NCBI GenBank assembly: GCA_951799425.1
Contig: OX637397.1
Span: forward strand, 40,962,409-41,026,408
Source: Ilex aquifolium
Taxonomy: Eukaryota > Streptophyta > Magnoliopsida > Aquifoliales > Aquifoliaceae
Reading direction: 5' to 3'
DNA length: 64,000 nucleotides
A model generated the notes under the pieces. That model searched no databases and was not told where the DNA came from. It saw nothing but the letters and a program-made list of their open reading frames with translations. A program made the position numbers and the translations under genes. Positions 1 through 11,900 of the stretch are shown piece after piece (the stretch's first letter is position 1; every line of letters begins with the position of its first letter).

Positions 1-272
1 AACAAGTTTGAAATTGTGATGGAAGTTTGGTATAGTTGGTCATTCCCCTCCCCAATGAAAGAAAAAAGTAATTTCCCATTCTTTAGTATTTCTGACATAA
101 CTTTTTACTACGGTCTCTGATTAAGATGATTCTTGCGGCATTGTAAAGAATTCTTGAATCCCTAACCATTTTATTCACATCAAAAGTCATGAAAAATCAT
201 CTAGCATGGGCTATATTGTAACGCAAGTTTTGTGTAATAAGTAGTCCTCCTTTAAAATGAAATAGTATATCC

Positions 273-474
273 GACATAACTTTTTCTCCCGAACTCGGAT
301 TGAGCTAATTCTTGCGGCATTGTAAAGAGAACTTGAAACCCTAACCAATATATTCAGATCAAAATTGGTGATTCATCTTCTAACAAGTTCGAAATTGTGA
401 TGGAAGTTTGGTATAGTTGGCCATTCCCCTCCCCAATGAAAGAAAAAAGTAATTTCCCATTGTTTAGTATTTCT
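273..474. repeat. Half-monomer A (202 bp)
   Basis: First half of the composite monomer. Its first 96 bases align without gaps to half B with 77 identities by hand count. The longest shared blocks are GACATAACTTTTT and ATTCTTGCGGCATTGTAAAG (20 bases, offset about 38 from the start). After base 100 only islands remain alike, such as AAGTTTGGT and TAGTAT. A is 23 bp longer than B, most of it around the segment holding CCCCTCCCC and the A6 tract. The simplest reading is an ancestral unit of about 180-200 bp that duplicated, diverged and was then amplified as a dimer. Confidence 0.85.
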
Positions 475-653
475 GACATAACTTTTTACTCCGGTCTCTG
501 ATTAAGATGATTCTTGCGGCATTGTAAAGAATTCTTGAATCCCTAACCATTTTATTCACAACAAAAGTCATGAAAAATCCTCTAGCATGGGGTATATTGT
601 AACGCAAGTTTGGTGTAATAAGTAGTCCTCCTTTAAAATGAAATAGTATATCC
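475..653. repeat. Half-monomer B (179 bp)
   Basis: Second half of the composite monomer, related to half A. It carries the EcoRI-containing palindrome AAGAATTCTT, where A has a non-palindromic GAGAACTTG. Several subfamily markers lie here: TACTACGG versus TACTCCGG, TATTCTAAC versus TATTGTAAC, CATCAGAAG versus CATCAAAAG, and GTAACAC or GTAATGC versus GTAACGC. A and B are clearly distinct in every copy examined, so homogenisation works on the 381-bp unit and not on the half-unit. Confidence 0.85.
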
Positions 654-3600
654 AACATAACTTTTTCTCCCGAACTCGGATTGAGCTAATTCTTGCGGCA
701 TTGTAAAGAGAACTTGAAACCCTAACCAATATATTCAGATCAAAATTGGTGATTCATCTTCTAACAAGTTCGAAATTGTGATGGAAGTTTGGTATAGTTG
801 GCCATTCCCCTCCCCAATGAAAGAAAAAAGTAATTTCCCATTCTTTAGTATTTCTGACATAACTTTTTACTCCGGTCTCTAATTAAGATGATTCTTGCGG
901 CATTGTAAAGAATTCTTGAATCCCTAACCATTTTATTCACATCAAAAGTCATGAAAAATCCTCTAGCATGGGCTATATTGTAACACAAGTTTGGTGTAAT
1001 AAGTAGTCCTCCTTTAAAATGAAATAGTATATCCGACATAACTTTTTCTCCCGAACTCGGATTGAGCTAATTCTTGCGGCATTGTAAAGAGAACTTGAAA
1101 CCCTAACCAATATATTCAGATCAAAATTGGTGATTCATCTTCTAACAAGTTCGAAATTGTGATGGAAGTTTGGTATAGTTGGCCATTCCCCTCCCCAATG
1201 AAAGAAAAAAGTAATTTCCCATTCTTTAGTATTTCTGACATAACTTTTTACTACGGTCTCTGATTAAGATGATTCTTGCGGCATTGTAAAGAATTCTTGA
1301 ATCCCTAACCATTTTATTCACATCAAAAGTCATGAAAAATCATCTAGCATGGGCTATATTGTAACGCAAGTTTGGTGTAATAAGTAGTCCTCCTTTAAAA
1401 TAAAATAGTATATCCGACATAAATTTTTCTCCCGAACTCGGATTGAGCTAATTCTTGCGGCATTGAAAAGAGAACTTGAAACCCTAACCAATATATTAAG
1501 ATCAAAATTGGTGATTCATCTTCTAACAAGTTCGAAATTGTGATGGAAGTTTGGTATAGTTGGCCATTCCCCTCCCCAATGAAAGAAAAAAGTAATTTCC
1601 CATTCTTTAGTATTTCTGACATAACTTTTTACTCCGGTCTCTGATTAAGATGATTCTTGCGGCATTGTAAAGAATTCTTGAATCCCTAACCATTTTATTC
1701 ACATCAAAAGTCATGAAAAATCCTCTAGCATGGGCTATATTGTAATGCAAGTTTGGTGTAATAAGTAGTCCTCCTTTAAAATGAAATAGTATATCCAACA
1801 TAACTTTTTCTCCCGAACTCGGATTGAGCTAATTCTTGCGGCATTGTAAAGAGAACTTGAAACCCTAACCAATATATTCAGATCAAAATTGGTGATTCAT
1901 CTTCTAACAAGTTTGAAATTGTGATGGAAGTTTGGTATAGTTGGTCATTCCCCTCCCCAATGAAAGAAAAAAGTAATTTCCCATTCTTTAGTATTTCTGA
2001 CATAACTTTTTACTACGGTCTCTGATTAAGATGATTCTTGCGGCATTGTAAAGAATTCTTGAATCCCTAACCATTTTATTCACATCAAAAGTCATGAAAA
2101 ATCATCTAGCATGGGCTATATTGTAACGCAAGTTTTGTGTAATAAGTAGTCCTCCTTTAAAATGAAATAGTTTATCCGACATAACTTTTTCTCCCGAACT
2201 CGGATTGAGCTAATTCTTGCGGCATTGTAAAGAGAACTTGAAACCCTAACCAATATATTCAGATCAAAATTGGTGATTCATCTTCTAACAAGTTCGAAAT
2301 TGTGATGGAAGTTTGGTATAGTTGGCCATTCCCCTCCCCAATGAAAGAAAAAAGTAATTTCCCATTGTTTAGTATTTCTGACATAACTTTTTACTCCGGT
2401 CTCTGATTAAGATGATTCTTGCGGCATTGTAAAGAATTCTTGAATCCCTAACCATTTTATTCACAACAAAAGTCATGAAAAATCCTCTAGCATGGGCTAT
2501 ATTGTAACGCAAGTTTGGTGTAATAAGTAGTCCTCCTTTAAAATGAAATAGTATATCCAACATAACTTTTTCTCCCGAACTCGGATTGAGCTAATTCTTG
2601 CGGCATTGTAAAGAGAACTTGAAACCCTAACCAATATATTCAGATCAAAATTGGTGATTCATCTTCTAACAAGTTCGAAATTGTGATGGAAGTTTGGTAT
2701 AGTTGGCCATTCCCCTCCCCAATGAAAGAAAAAAGTAATTTCCCATTCTTTAGTATTTCTGACATAACTTTTTACTCCGGTCTCTAATTAAGATGATTCT
2801 TGCGGCATTGTAAAGAATTCTTGAATCCCTAACCATTTTATTCACATCAAAAGTCATGAAAAATCCTCTAGCATGGGCTATATTGTAACACAAGTTTGGT
2901 GTAATAAGTAGTCCTCCTTTAAAATGAAATAGTATATCCGACATAACTTTTTCTCCCGAACTCGGATTGAGCTAATTCTTGCGGCATTGTAAAGAGAACT
3001 TGAAACCCTAACCAATATATTCAGATCAAAATTGGTGATTCATCTTCTAACAAGTTTGAAATTGTGATGGAAGTTTGGTATAGTTGGTCATTCCCCTCCC
3101 CAATGAAAGAAAAAAGTAATTTCCCATTCTTTAGTATTTCTGACATAACTTTTTACTACGGTCTCTGATTAAGATGATTCTTGCGGCATTGTAAAGAATT
3201 CTTGAATCCCTAACCATTTTATTCACATCAAAAGTCATGAAAAATCATCTAGCATGGGCTATATTGTAACGCAAGTTAGGTGTAATAAGTAGTCCTCCTT
3301 TAAAATAAAATAGTATATCCGACATAAATTTTTCTCCCGAACTCGGATTGAGCTAATTCTTGCGGCATTGAAAAGAGAACTTGAAACCCTAACCAATATA
3401 TTAAGATCAAAATTGGTGATTCATCTTCTAACAAGTTCGAAATTGTGATGGAAGTTTGGTATAGTTGGCCATTCCCCTCCCCAATGAAAGAAAAAAGTAA
3501 TTTCCCATTCTTTAGTATTTCTGACATAACTTTTTACTACGGTCTCTGATTAAGATGATTCTTGCGGCATTGTAAAGAATTCTTGAATCCCTAACCATTT

Positions 3601-4849
3601 TATTCACATCAAAAGTCATGAAAAATCATCTAGCATGGGCTATATTGTAACGCAAGTTTGGTGTAATAAGTCGTCCTCCTTTAAAATAAAATAGTATATC
3701 CGACATAAATTTTTCTCCCGAACTCGGATTGAGCTAATTCTTGCGGCATTGAAAAGAGAACTTGAAACCCTAACCAATATATTAAGATCAAAATTGGTGA
3801 TTCATCTTCTAACAAGTTCGAAATTGTGATGGAAGTTTGGTATAGTTGGCCATTCCCCTCCCCAATGAAAGAAAAAAGTAATTTCCCATTCTTTAGTATT
3901 TCTGACATAACTTTTTACTCCGGTCTCTGATTAAGATGATTCTTGCGGCATTGTAAAGAATTCTTGAATCCCTAACCATTTTATTCACATCAAAAGTCAT
4001 GAAAAATCCTCTAGCATGGGCTATATTGTAACACAAGTTTGGTGTAATAAGTAGTCCTCCTTTAAAATGAAATAGTATATCCGACATAACTTTTTCTCCC
4101 GAACTCGGATTGAGCTAATTCTTGCGGCATTGAAAAGAGAACTTGAAACCCTAACCAATATATTAAGATCAAAATTGGTGATTCATCTTCTAACAAGTTC
4201 GAAATTGTGATGGAAGTTTGGTATAGTTGGCCATTCCCCTCCCCAATGAAAGAAAAAAGTAATTTCCCATTCTTTAGTATTTCTGACATAACTTTTTACT
4301 CCGGTCTCTGATTAAGATGATTCTTGCGGCATTGTAAAGAATTCTTGAATCCCTAACCATTTTATTCACATCAAAAGTCATGAAAAATCCTCTAGCATGG
4401 GCTATATTCTAACGCAAGTTTGGTGTAATAAGTAGTCCTCCTTTAAAATGAAATAGTATATCCGACATAACTTTTTCTCCCGAACTCGGATTGAGCTAAT
4501 TCTTGCGGCATTGTAAAGAGAACTTGAAACCCTAACCAATATATTCAGATCAAAATTGGTGATTCATCTTCTAACAAGTTCGAAATTGTGATGGAAGTTT
4601 GGTATAGTTGGCCATTCCCCTCCCCAATGAAAGAAAAAAGTAATTTCCCATTCTTTAGTATTTCTGACATAACTTTTTACTCCGGTCTCTGATTAAGATG
4701 ATTCTTGCGGCATTGTAAAGAATTCTTGAATCCCTAACCATTTTATTCACATCAAAAGTCATTAAAAATCCTCTAGCATGGGCTATATTGTAACGCAAGT
4801 TTGGTGTAATAAGTAGTCCTCCTTTAAAATGAAATAGTATATCCGACAT

Positions 4850-5611
4850 AACTTTTTCTCCCGAACTCGGATTGAGCTAATTCTTGCGGCATTGTAAAGA
4901 GAACTTGAAACCCTAACCAATATATTCAGATCAAAATCGGAGATTCATCTTCTAACAAATTCGAAATTGTGATGGAAGTTTGGTATAGTTGGCCATTCCC
5001 CTCCCCAATGAAAGAAAAAAGTAATTTCCCATTCTTTAGTATTTCTGACATAACTTTTTACTCCGGTCTCTGATTAAGATGATTCTTGCGGCATTGTAAA
5101 GAATTCTTGAATCCCTAACCATTTTATTCACATCAAAAGTCATGAAAAATCCTCTAGCATGGGCTATATTGTAATGCAAGTTTGGTGTAATAAGTAGTCC
5201 TCCTTTAAAATGAAATAGTATATCCGACATAACTTTTTCTCCCGAACTCGGATTGAGCTAATTCTTGCGGCATTGTAAAGAGAACTTGAAACCCTAACCA
5301 ATATATTCAGATCAAAATCGGAGATTCATCTTCTAACAAATTCGAAATTGTGATGGAAGTTTGGTATAGTTGGCCATTCCCCTCCCCAATGAAAGAAAAA
5401 AGTAATTTCCCATTCTTTAGTATTTCTGACATAACTTTTTACTCCGGTCTCTGATTAAGATGATTCTTGCGGCATTGTAAAGAATTCTTGAATCCCTAAC
5501 CATTTTATTCACATCAAAAGTCATGAAAAATCCTCTAGCATGGGCTATATTGTAATGCAAGTTTGGTGTAATAAGTAGTCCTCCTTTAAAATGAAATAGT
5601 ATATCCGACAT
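4850..5611. repeat. Adjacent twin monomers
   Basis: Two successive monomers share a variant I saw nowhere else in the window: TCAAAATCGGAGATTC at 4,931 and 5,312, exactly 381 bp apart, each followed by AACAAATTCG and a B half with the GTAATGC marker. This is the signature of a single-monomer tandem duplication, the smallest exchange step seen here. Most other duplications in the window copy blocks of 2 to 12 monomers. Confidence 0.75.
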
Positions 5612-8600
5612 AACTTTTTCTCCCGAACTCGGATTGAGCTAATTCTTGCGGCATTGTAAAGAGAACTTGAAACCCTAACCAATATATTCAGATCAAAATT
5701 GGTGATTCATCTTCTAACAAGTTCGAAATTGTGATGGAAGTTTGGTATAGTTGGCCATTCCCCTCCCCAATGAAAGAAAAAAGTAATTTCCCATTCTTTA
5801 GTATTTCTGACATAACTTTTTACTCCGGTCTCTGATTAAGATGATTCTTGCGGCATTGTAAAGAATTCTTGAATCCCTAACCATTTTATTCACATCAAAA
5901 GTCATGAAAAATCCTCTAGCATGGGCTATATTGTAATGCAAGTTTGGTGTAATAAGTAGTCCTCCTTTAAAATGAAATAGTATATCCAACATAACTTTTT
6001 CTCCCGAACTCGGATTGAGCTAATTCTTGCGGCATTGTAAAGAGAACTTGAAACCCTAACCAATATATTCAGATCAAAATTGGTGATTCATCTTCTAACA
6101 AGTTTGAAATTGTGATGGAAGTTTGGTATAGTTGGTCATTCCCCTCCCCAATGAAAGAAAAAAGTAATTTCCCATTCTTTAGTATTTCTGACATAACTTT
6201 TTACTACGGTCTCTGATTAAGATGATTCTTGCGGCATTGTAAAGAATTCTTGAATCCCTAACCATTTTATTCACATCAAAAGTCATGAAAAATCATCTAG
6301 CATGGGCTATATTGTAACGCAAGTTTGGTGTAATAAGTAGTCCTCCTTTAAAATAAAATAGTATATCCGACATAAATTTTTCTCCCGAACTCGGATTGAG
6401 CTAATTCTTGCGGCATTGAAAAGAGAACTTGAAACCCTAACCAATATATTAAGATCAAAATTGGTGATTCATCTTCTAACAAGTTCGAAATTGTGATGGA
6501 AGTTTGGTATAGTTGGCCATTCCCCTCCCCAATGAAAGAAAAAAGTAATTTCCCATTCTTTAGTATTTCTGACATAACTTTTTACTCCGGTCTCTGATTA
6601 AGATGATTCTTGCGGCATTGTAAAGAATTCTTGAATCCCTAACCATTTTATTCACATCAAAAGTCATGAAAAATCCTCTAGCATGGGCTATATTGTAACA
6701 CAAGTTTGGTGTAATAAGTAGTCCTCCTTTAAAATGAAATAGTATATCCGACATAACTTTTTCTCCCGAACTCGGATTGAGCTAATTCATTCGGCATTGA
6801 TAAGAGAACTTGAAACCCTAACCAATATATTAAGATCAAAATTGGTGATTCATCTTCTAACAAGTTCGAAATTGTGATGGAAGTTTGGTATAGTTGGCCA
6901 TTCCCCTCCCCAATGAAAGAAAAAAGTAATTTCCCATTCTTTAGTATTTCTGACATAACTTTTTACTCCGGTCTCTGATTAAGATGATTCTTCCGGCATT
7001 GTAAAGAATTCTTGAATCCCTAACCATTTTATTCACATCAAAAGTCAAGAAAAATCCTCTAGCATGGGCTATATTGTAATGCAAGTTTGGTGTAATAAGT
7101 AGTCCTCCTTTAAAATGAAATAGTATATCCAACATAACTTTTTCTCCCGAACTCGGATTGAGCTAATTCTTGCGGCATTGTAAAGAGAACTTGAAACCCT
7201 AACCAATATATTCAGATCAAAATTGGTGATTCATCTTCTAACAAGTTCGAAATTGTGATGGAAGTTTGGTATAGTTGGCCATTCCCCTCCCCAATGAATG
7301 AAAAAAGTAATTTCCCATTCTTTAGTATTTCTGACATAACTTTTTACTCCGGTCTCTGATTAAGATGATTCTTCCGGCATTGTAAAGAATTCTTGAATCC
7401 CTAACCATTTTATTCACATCAAAAGTCATGAAAAATCCTCTAGCATGGGCTATATTGTAATGTAAGTTTGGTGTAATAAGTAGTCCTCCTTTAAAATGAA
7501 ATAGTATATCCAACATAACTTTTTCTCCCGAACTCGGATTGAGCTAATTCTTGCGGCATTGTAAAGAGAACTTGAAACCCTAACCAATATATTCAGATCA
7601 AAATTGGTGATTCATCTTCTAACAAATTCGAAATTGTGATGGAAGTTTGGTATAGTTGGCCATTCCCCTCCCCAATGAAAGAAAAAAGTAATTTCCCATT
7701 CTTTAGTATTTCTGACATAACTTTTTACTACGGTCTCTGATTAAGATGATTCTTGCGGCATTGTAAAGAATTCTTGAATCCCTAACCATTTTATTCACAT
7801 CAAAAGTCATGAAAAATCCTCTAGCATGGGCTATATTGTAACGCAAGTTTGGTGTAATAAGTAGTCCTCCTTTAAAATGAAATAGTATATCCGACATAAC
7901 TTTTTCTCCCGAACTCGGATTGAGCTAATTCTTGCGGCATTGTAAAGAGAACTTGAAACCCTAACCAATATATTCAGATCAAAATTGGAGATTCATCTTC
8001 TAACAAATTCGAAATTGTGATGGAAGTTTGGTATAGTTGGCCATTCCCCTCCCCAATGAAAGAAAAAAGTAATTTCCCATTCTTTAGTATTTCTGACATA
8101 ACTTTTTACTACGGTCTCTGATTAAGATGATTCTTGCAGCATTGTAAAGAATTCTTGAATCCCTAACCATTTTATTCACCTCAAAAGTCATGAAAAATCA
8201 TCTAGCATGGGCTATATTGTAACGCAAGTTTGGTGTAATAAGTAGTCCTCCTTTAAAATAAAATAGTATATCCGACATAAATTTTTCTCCCGAACTCGGA
8301 TTGAGCTAATTCTTGCGGCATTGAAAATAGAACTTGAAACCCTAACCAATATATTAAGATCAAAATTGATGATTCATCTTCTAACAAGTTCGAAATTGTG
8401 ATGGAAGTTTGGTATAGTTGGCCATTCCCCTCCCCAATGAAAGAAAAAAGTAATTTCCCATTCTTTAGTATTTCTGACATAACTTTTTACTCCGGTCTCT
8501 GATTAAGATGATTCTTGCGGCATTGTAAAGAATTCTTGAATCCCTAACCATTTTATTCACATCAAAAGTCATGAAAAATCCTCTAGCATGGGCTATATTG

Positions 8601-8929
8601 TAACACAAGTTTGGTGTAATAAGTAGTCCTCCTTTAAAATGAAATAGTATATCCGACATAACTTTTTCTCCCGAACTCGGATTGAGCTAATTCTTGCGGC
8701 ATTGTAAAGAGAACTTGAAACCCTAACCAATATATTCAGATCAAAATTGGAGATTCATCTTCTAACAAATTCGAAATTGTGATGGAAGTTTGGTATAGTT
8801 GGCCATTCCCCTCCCCAATGAAAGAAAAAAGTAATTTCCCATTTTTTAGTATTTCTGACATAACTTTTTACTCCGGTCTCTGATTAAGATGATTCTTCCG
8901 GCATTGTAAAGAATTCTTGAATCCCTAAC

Positions 8930-11900
8930 CATTTTATTCACATCAAAAGTCATGAAAAATCCTCTAGCATGGGCTATATTCTAACGCAAGTTTGGTGTAA
9001 TAAGTAGTCCTCCTTTAAAATGAAATAGTATATCCGACATAACTTTTTCTCCCGAACTCGGATTGAGCTAATTCTTGCGGCATTGTAAAGAGAACTTGAA
9101 ACCCTAACCAATATATTTAGATCAAAATTGGTGATTCATCTTCTAACAAGTTCGAAATTGTGATGGAAGTTTGGTATAGTTGGCCATTCCCCTCCCCAAT
9201 GAAAGAAAAAAGTAATTTCACATTCTTTAGTATTTCTGACATAACTTTTTACTACGGTCTCTGATTAAGATGATTCTTGCGGCATTGTAAAGAATTCTTG
9301 AATCCCAAACCATTTTATTCACATCAGAAGTCATGAAAAATCCTCTAGCATGGGCTATATTGTAACGCAAGTTTGGTGTAATAAGTAGTCCTCCTTTAAA
9401 ATGAAATAGTATATCCGACATAACTTTTTCTCCCGAACTCGGATTGAGCTAATTCTTGCGGCATTGTAAAGAGAACTTGAAACCCTAACCAATATATTCA
9501 GATCAAAATTGGTGATTCATCTTCTAACAAGTTCGAAATTGTGATGGAAGTTTGGTATAGTTGGCCATTCCCCTCCCCAATGAAAGAAAAAAGTAATTTC
9601 ACATTCTTTAGTATTTCTGACATAACTTTTTACTACGGTCTCTGATTAAGATGATTCTTGCGGCATTGTAAAGAATTCTTGAATCCCAAACCATTTTATT
9701 CACATCAGAAGTCATGAAAAATCCTCTAGCATGGGCTATATTGTAACGCAAGTTTGGTGTAATAAGTAGTCCTCCTTTAAAATGAAATAGTATATCCGAC
9801 ATAACTTTTTCACCCGAACTCGGATTGAGCTAATTCTTGCGGCATTGAAAAGAGAACTTGAAACCCTAACCAATATATTAAGATCAAAATTGGTGATTCA
9901 TCTTCTAACAAGTTCTAAATTGTGATGGAAGTTTGGTATAGTTGGCCATTCCCCTCCCCAATGAAAGAAAAAAGTAATTTCCCATTCTTTAGTATTTCTG
10001 ACATAACTTTTTACTCCGGTCTCTGATTAAGATGATTCTTGCGGCATTGTAAAGAATTCTTGAATCCCTAACCATTTTATTCACATCAAAAGTCATGAAA
10101 AATCCTCTAGCATGGGCTATATTGTAACACAAGTTTGGTGTAATAAGTAGTCCTCCTTAAAAATGAAATAGTATATCCGACATAACTTTTTCTCCCGAAC
10201 TCGGATTGAGCTAATTCTTGCGGCATTGTAAAGAGAACTTGAAACCCTAACCAATATATTCAGATCAAAATTGGAGATTCATCTTCTAACAAATTCGAAA
10301 TTGTGATGGAAGTTTGGTATAGTTGGCCATTCCCCTCCCCAATGAAAGAAAAAAGTAATTTCCCATTCTTTAGTATTTCTGACATAACCTTTTACTCCGG
10401 TCTCTGATTAAGATGATTCTTGCGGCATTGTAAACAATTCTTGAATCCCTAACCATTTTATTCACATCAAATGTCATGAAAAATCCTCTAGCATGGGCGA
10501 TATTGTAACGCAAGTTTGGTGTAATAAGTAGTCCTCCTTTAAAATGAAATAGTATATCCGACATAACTTTTTCTCCCGAACTCGGATTGAGCTAATTCTT
10601 GCGGCATTGTAAAGAGAACTTGAAACCCTAACCAATATATTTAGATTAAAATTTGTGATTCATCTTCTAACAAATTCGAAATTGTGATGGAAGTTTGGTA
10701 TAGTTGGCCATTCCCCTCCCCAATGAAAGAAAAAAGTAATTTCCCATTCTTTAGTATTTCTGACATAACTTTTTACTCCGGTCTCTGATTAAGATGATTC
10801 TTGTGGCATTGTAAAGAATTCTTCAATCCCTAACCATTTTATTCACATCAAAAGTCGTGAAAAATCCTCTAGCATGGGCTATATTCTAACGCAAGTTTGG
10901 TGTAATAAGTAGTGCTCCTTTAAAATGAAATAGTATATCCGACATAACTTTTTCTCCCGAACTCGGATTGAGCTAATTCTTGCGGCATTGTAAAGAGAAC
11001 TTGAAACCCTAACCAATATATTCAGATCAAAATTGGTGATTCATCTTCTACCAAGTTCGAAATTGTGATGGAAGTTTGGTATAGTTGGCCATTCCCCTCC
11101 CCAATGAAAGAAAAAAGTAATTTCACATTCTTTAGTATTTCTGACATAACTTTTTACTACGGTCTCTGATTAAGATGATTCTTGCGGCATTGTAAACAAT
11201 TCTTGAATCCCTAACCATTTTATTCACATCAAAAGTCAAGAAAAATCCTCTAGCATGGGCTATATTGTAATGCAAGTTTGGTGTAATAAGTAGTCCTCCT
11301 TTAAAATGAAATAGTATATCCAACATAACTTTTTCTCCCGAACTCGGATTGAGCTAATTCTTGCGGCATTGTAAAGAGAACTTGAAACCCTAACCAATAT
11401 ATTCAGATCAAAATTGGTGATTCATCTTCTAACAAGTTCGAAATTGTGATGGAAGTTTGGTATAGTTGGCCATTCCCCTCCCCAATGAATGAAAAAAGTA
11501 ATTTCCCATTCTTTAGTATTTCTGACATAACTTTTTACTCCGGTCTCTGATTAAGATGATTCTTCCGGCATTGTAAAGAATTCTTGAATCCCTAACCATT
11601 TTATTCACATCAAAAGTCATGAAAAATCCTCTAGCATGGGCTATATTGTAATGTAAGTTTGGTGTAATAAGTAGTCCTCCTTTAAAATGAAATAGTATAT
11701 CCAACATAACTTTTTCTCCCGAACTCGGATTGAGCTAATTCTTGCGGCATTGTAAAGAGAACTTGAAACCCTAACCAATATATTCAGATCAAAATTGGTG
11801 ATTCATCTTCTAACAAATTCGAAATTGTGATGGAAGTTTGGTATAGTTGGCCATTCCCCTCCCCAATGAAAGAAAAAAGTAATTTCCCATTCTTTAGTAT

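Larger units (their letters stand above)
273..653. repeat. Reference 381-bp monomer (halves A + B)
   Basis: This copy is a convenient reference unit, with the start set at GACATAAC of half A; the phase is my choice, since a tandem array has no natural start. Landmarks in order: GACATAACTTTTTCTCCC; the imperfect dyad CCGAACTCGG; GCGGCATTGTAAAGAG; AACCCTAACC; TTCGAA; the pyrimidine box CCCCTCCCC followed by an A6 tract; then half B with GACATAACTTTTTACTCC, a second GCGGCATTGTAAAGA, the 10-bp palindrome AAGAATTCTT, a second CCCTAACC, and the tail TTTAAAATGAAATAG. The consensus has eight CpG dinucleotides, and most recurrent variants fall at or near them. Confidence 0.95.
1..3530. repeat. HOR territory: 5-mer, 1,905 bp
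   Basis: Offset 1,905 (5 x 381) pairs rare variants. AACAAGTTTGAAATTG with TTGGTCATTCC occurs at 1 and at 1,906. CATTGTTTAG occurs near 457 and 2,362. GGTCTCTAATTAAG occurs near 873 and 2,778. AAAATAAAATAG with ATAAATTTTTC occurs near 1,397 and 3,302. The pairing fades near 3,530, where the next monomer differs. A further TTTGAAATTG copy at 3,049 is three monomers after the second and one at 6,097 is eleven after it, so the same monomer type was also redistributed by other exchanges. Confidence 0.8.

Noticed and set aside
421-440. Possible G-quadruplex from GGGGAGGGG on the minus strand
   Set aside because: Only two G4 runs lie close together in each monomer, and the nearest other G run is a single GGG further off. 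The usual four-run pattern is not met within one monomer.
464-658. A 64-aa minus-strand reading frame (MLDILFHFKGG...) recurring in most monomers
   Set aside because: It repeats once per 381 bp because the satellite repeats. It crosses half B, has no recognisable domain or start signal, and is closed by the common G-to-C variant giving TATTCTAAC (a TAG on the minus strand) in dozens of copies. There is no sign of coding constraint.
613-660. TATA-like motifs (AGTATATCC, GGTATAGTT) as promoters
   Set aside because: Expected by chance in AT-rich DNA. They recur in every monomer, with no start site or transcript evidence and nothing to express.
1395-1622. A 75-aa minus-strand reading frame (MSEILKNGKLL...) in many left-hand monomers
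   Set aside because: It is open only where TATTCAGATC has become TATTAAGATC, which removes a TGA. It is a subfamily marker in the satellite, not a gene family.
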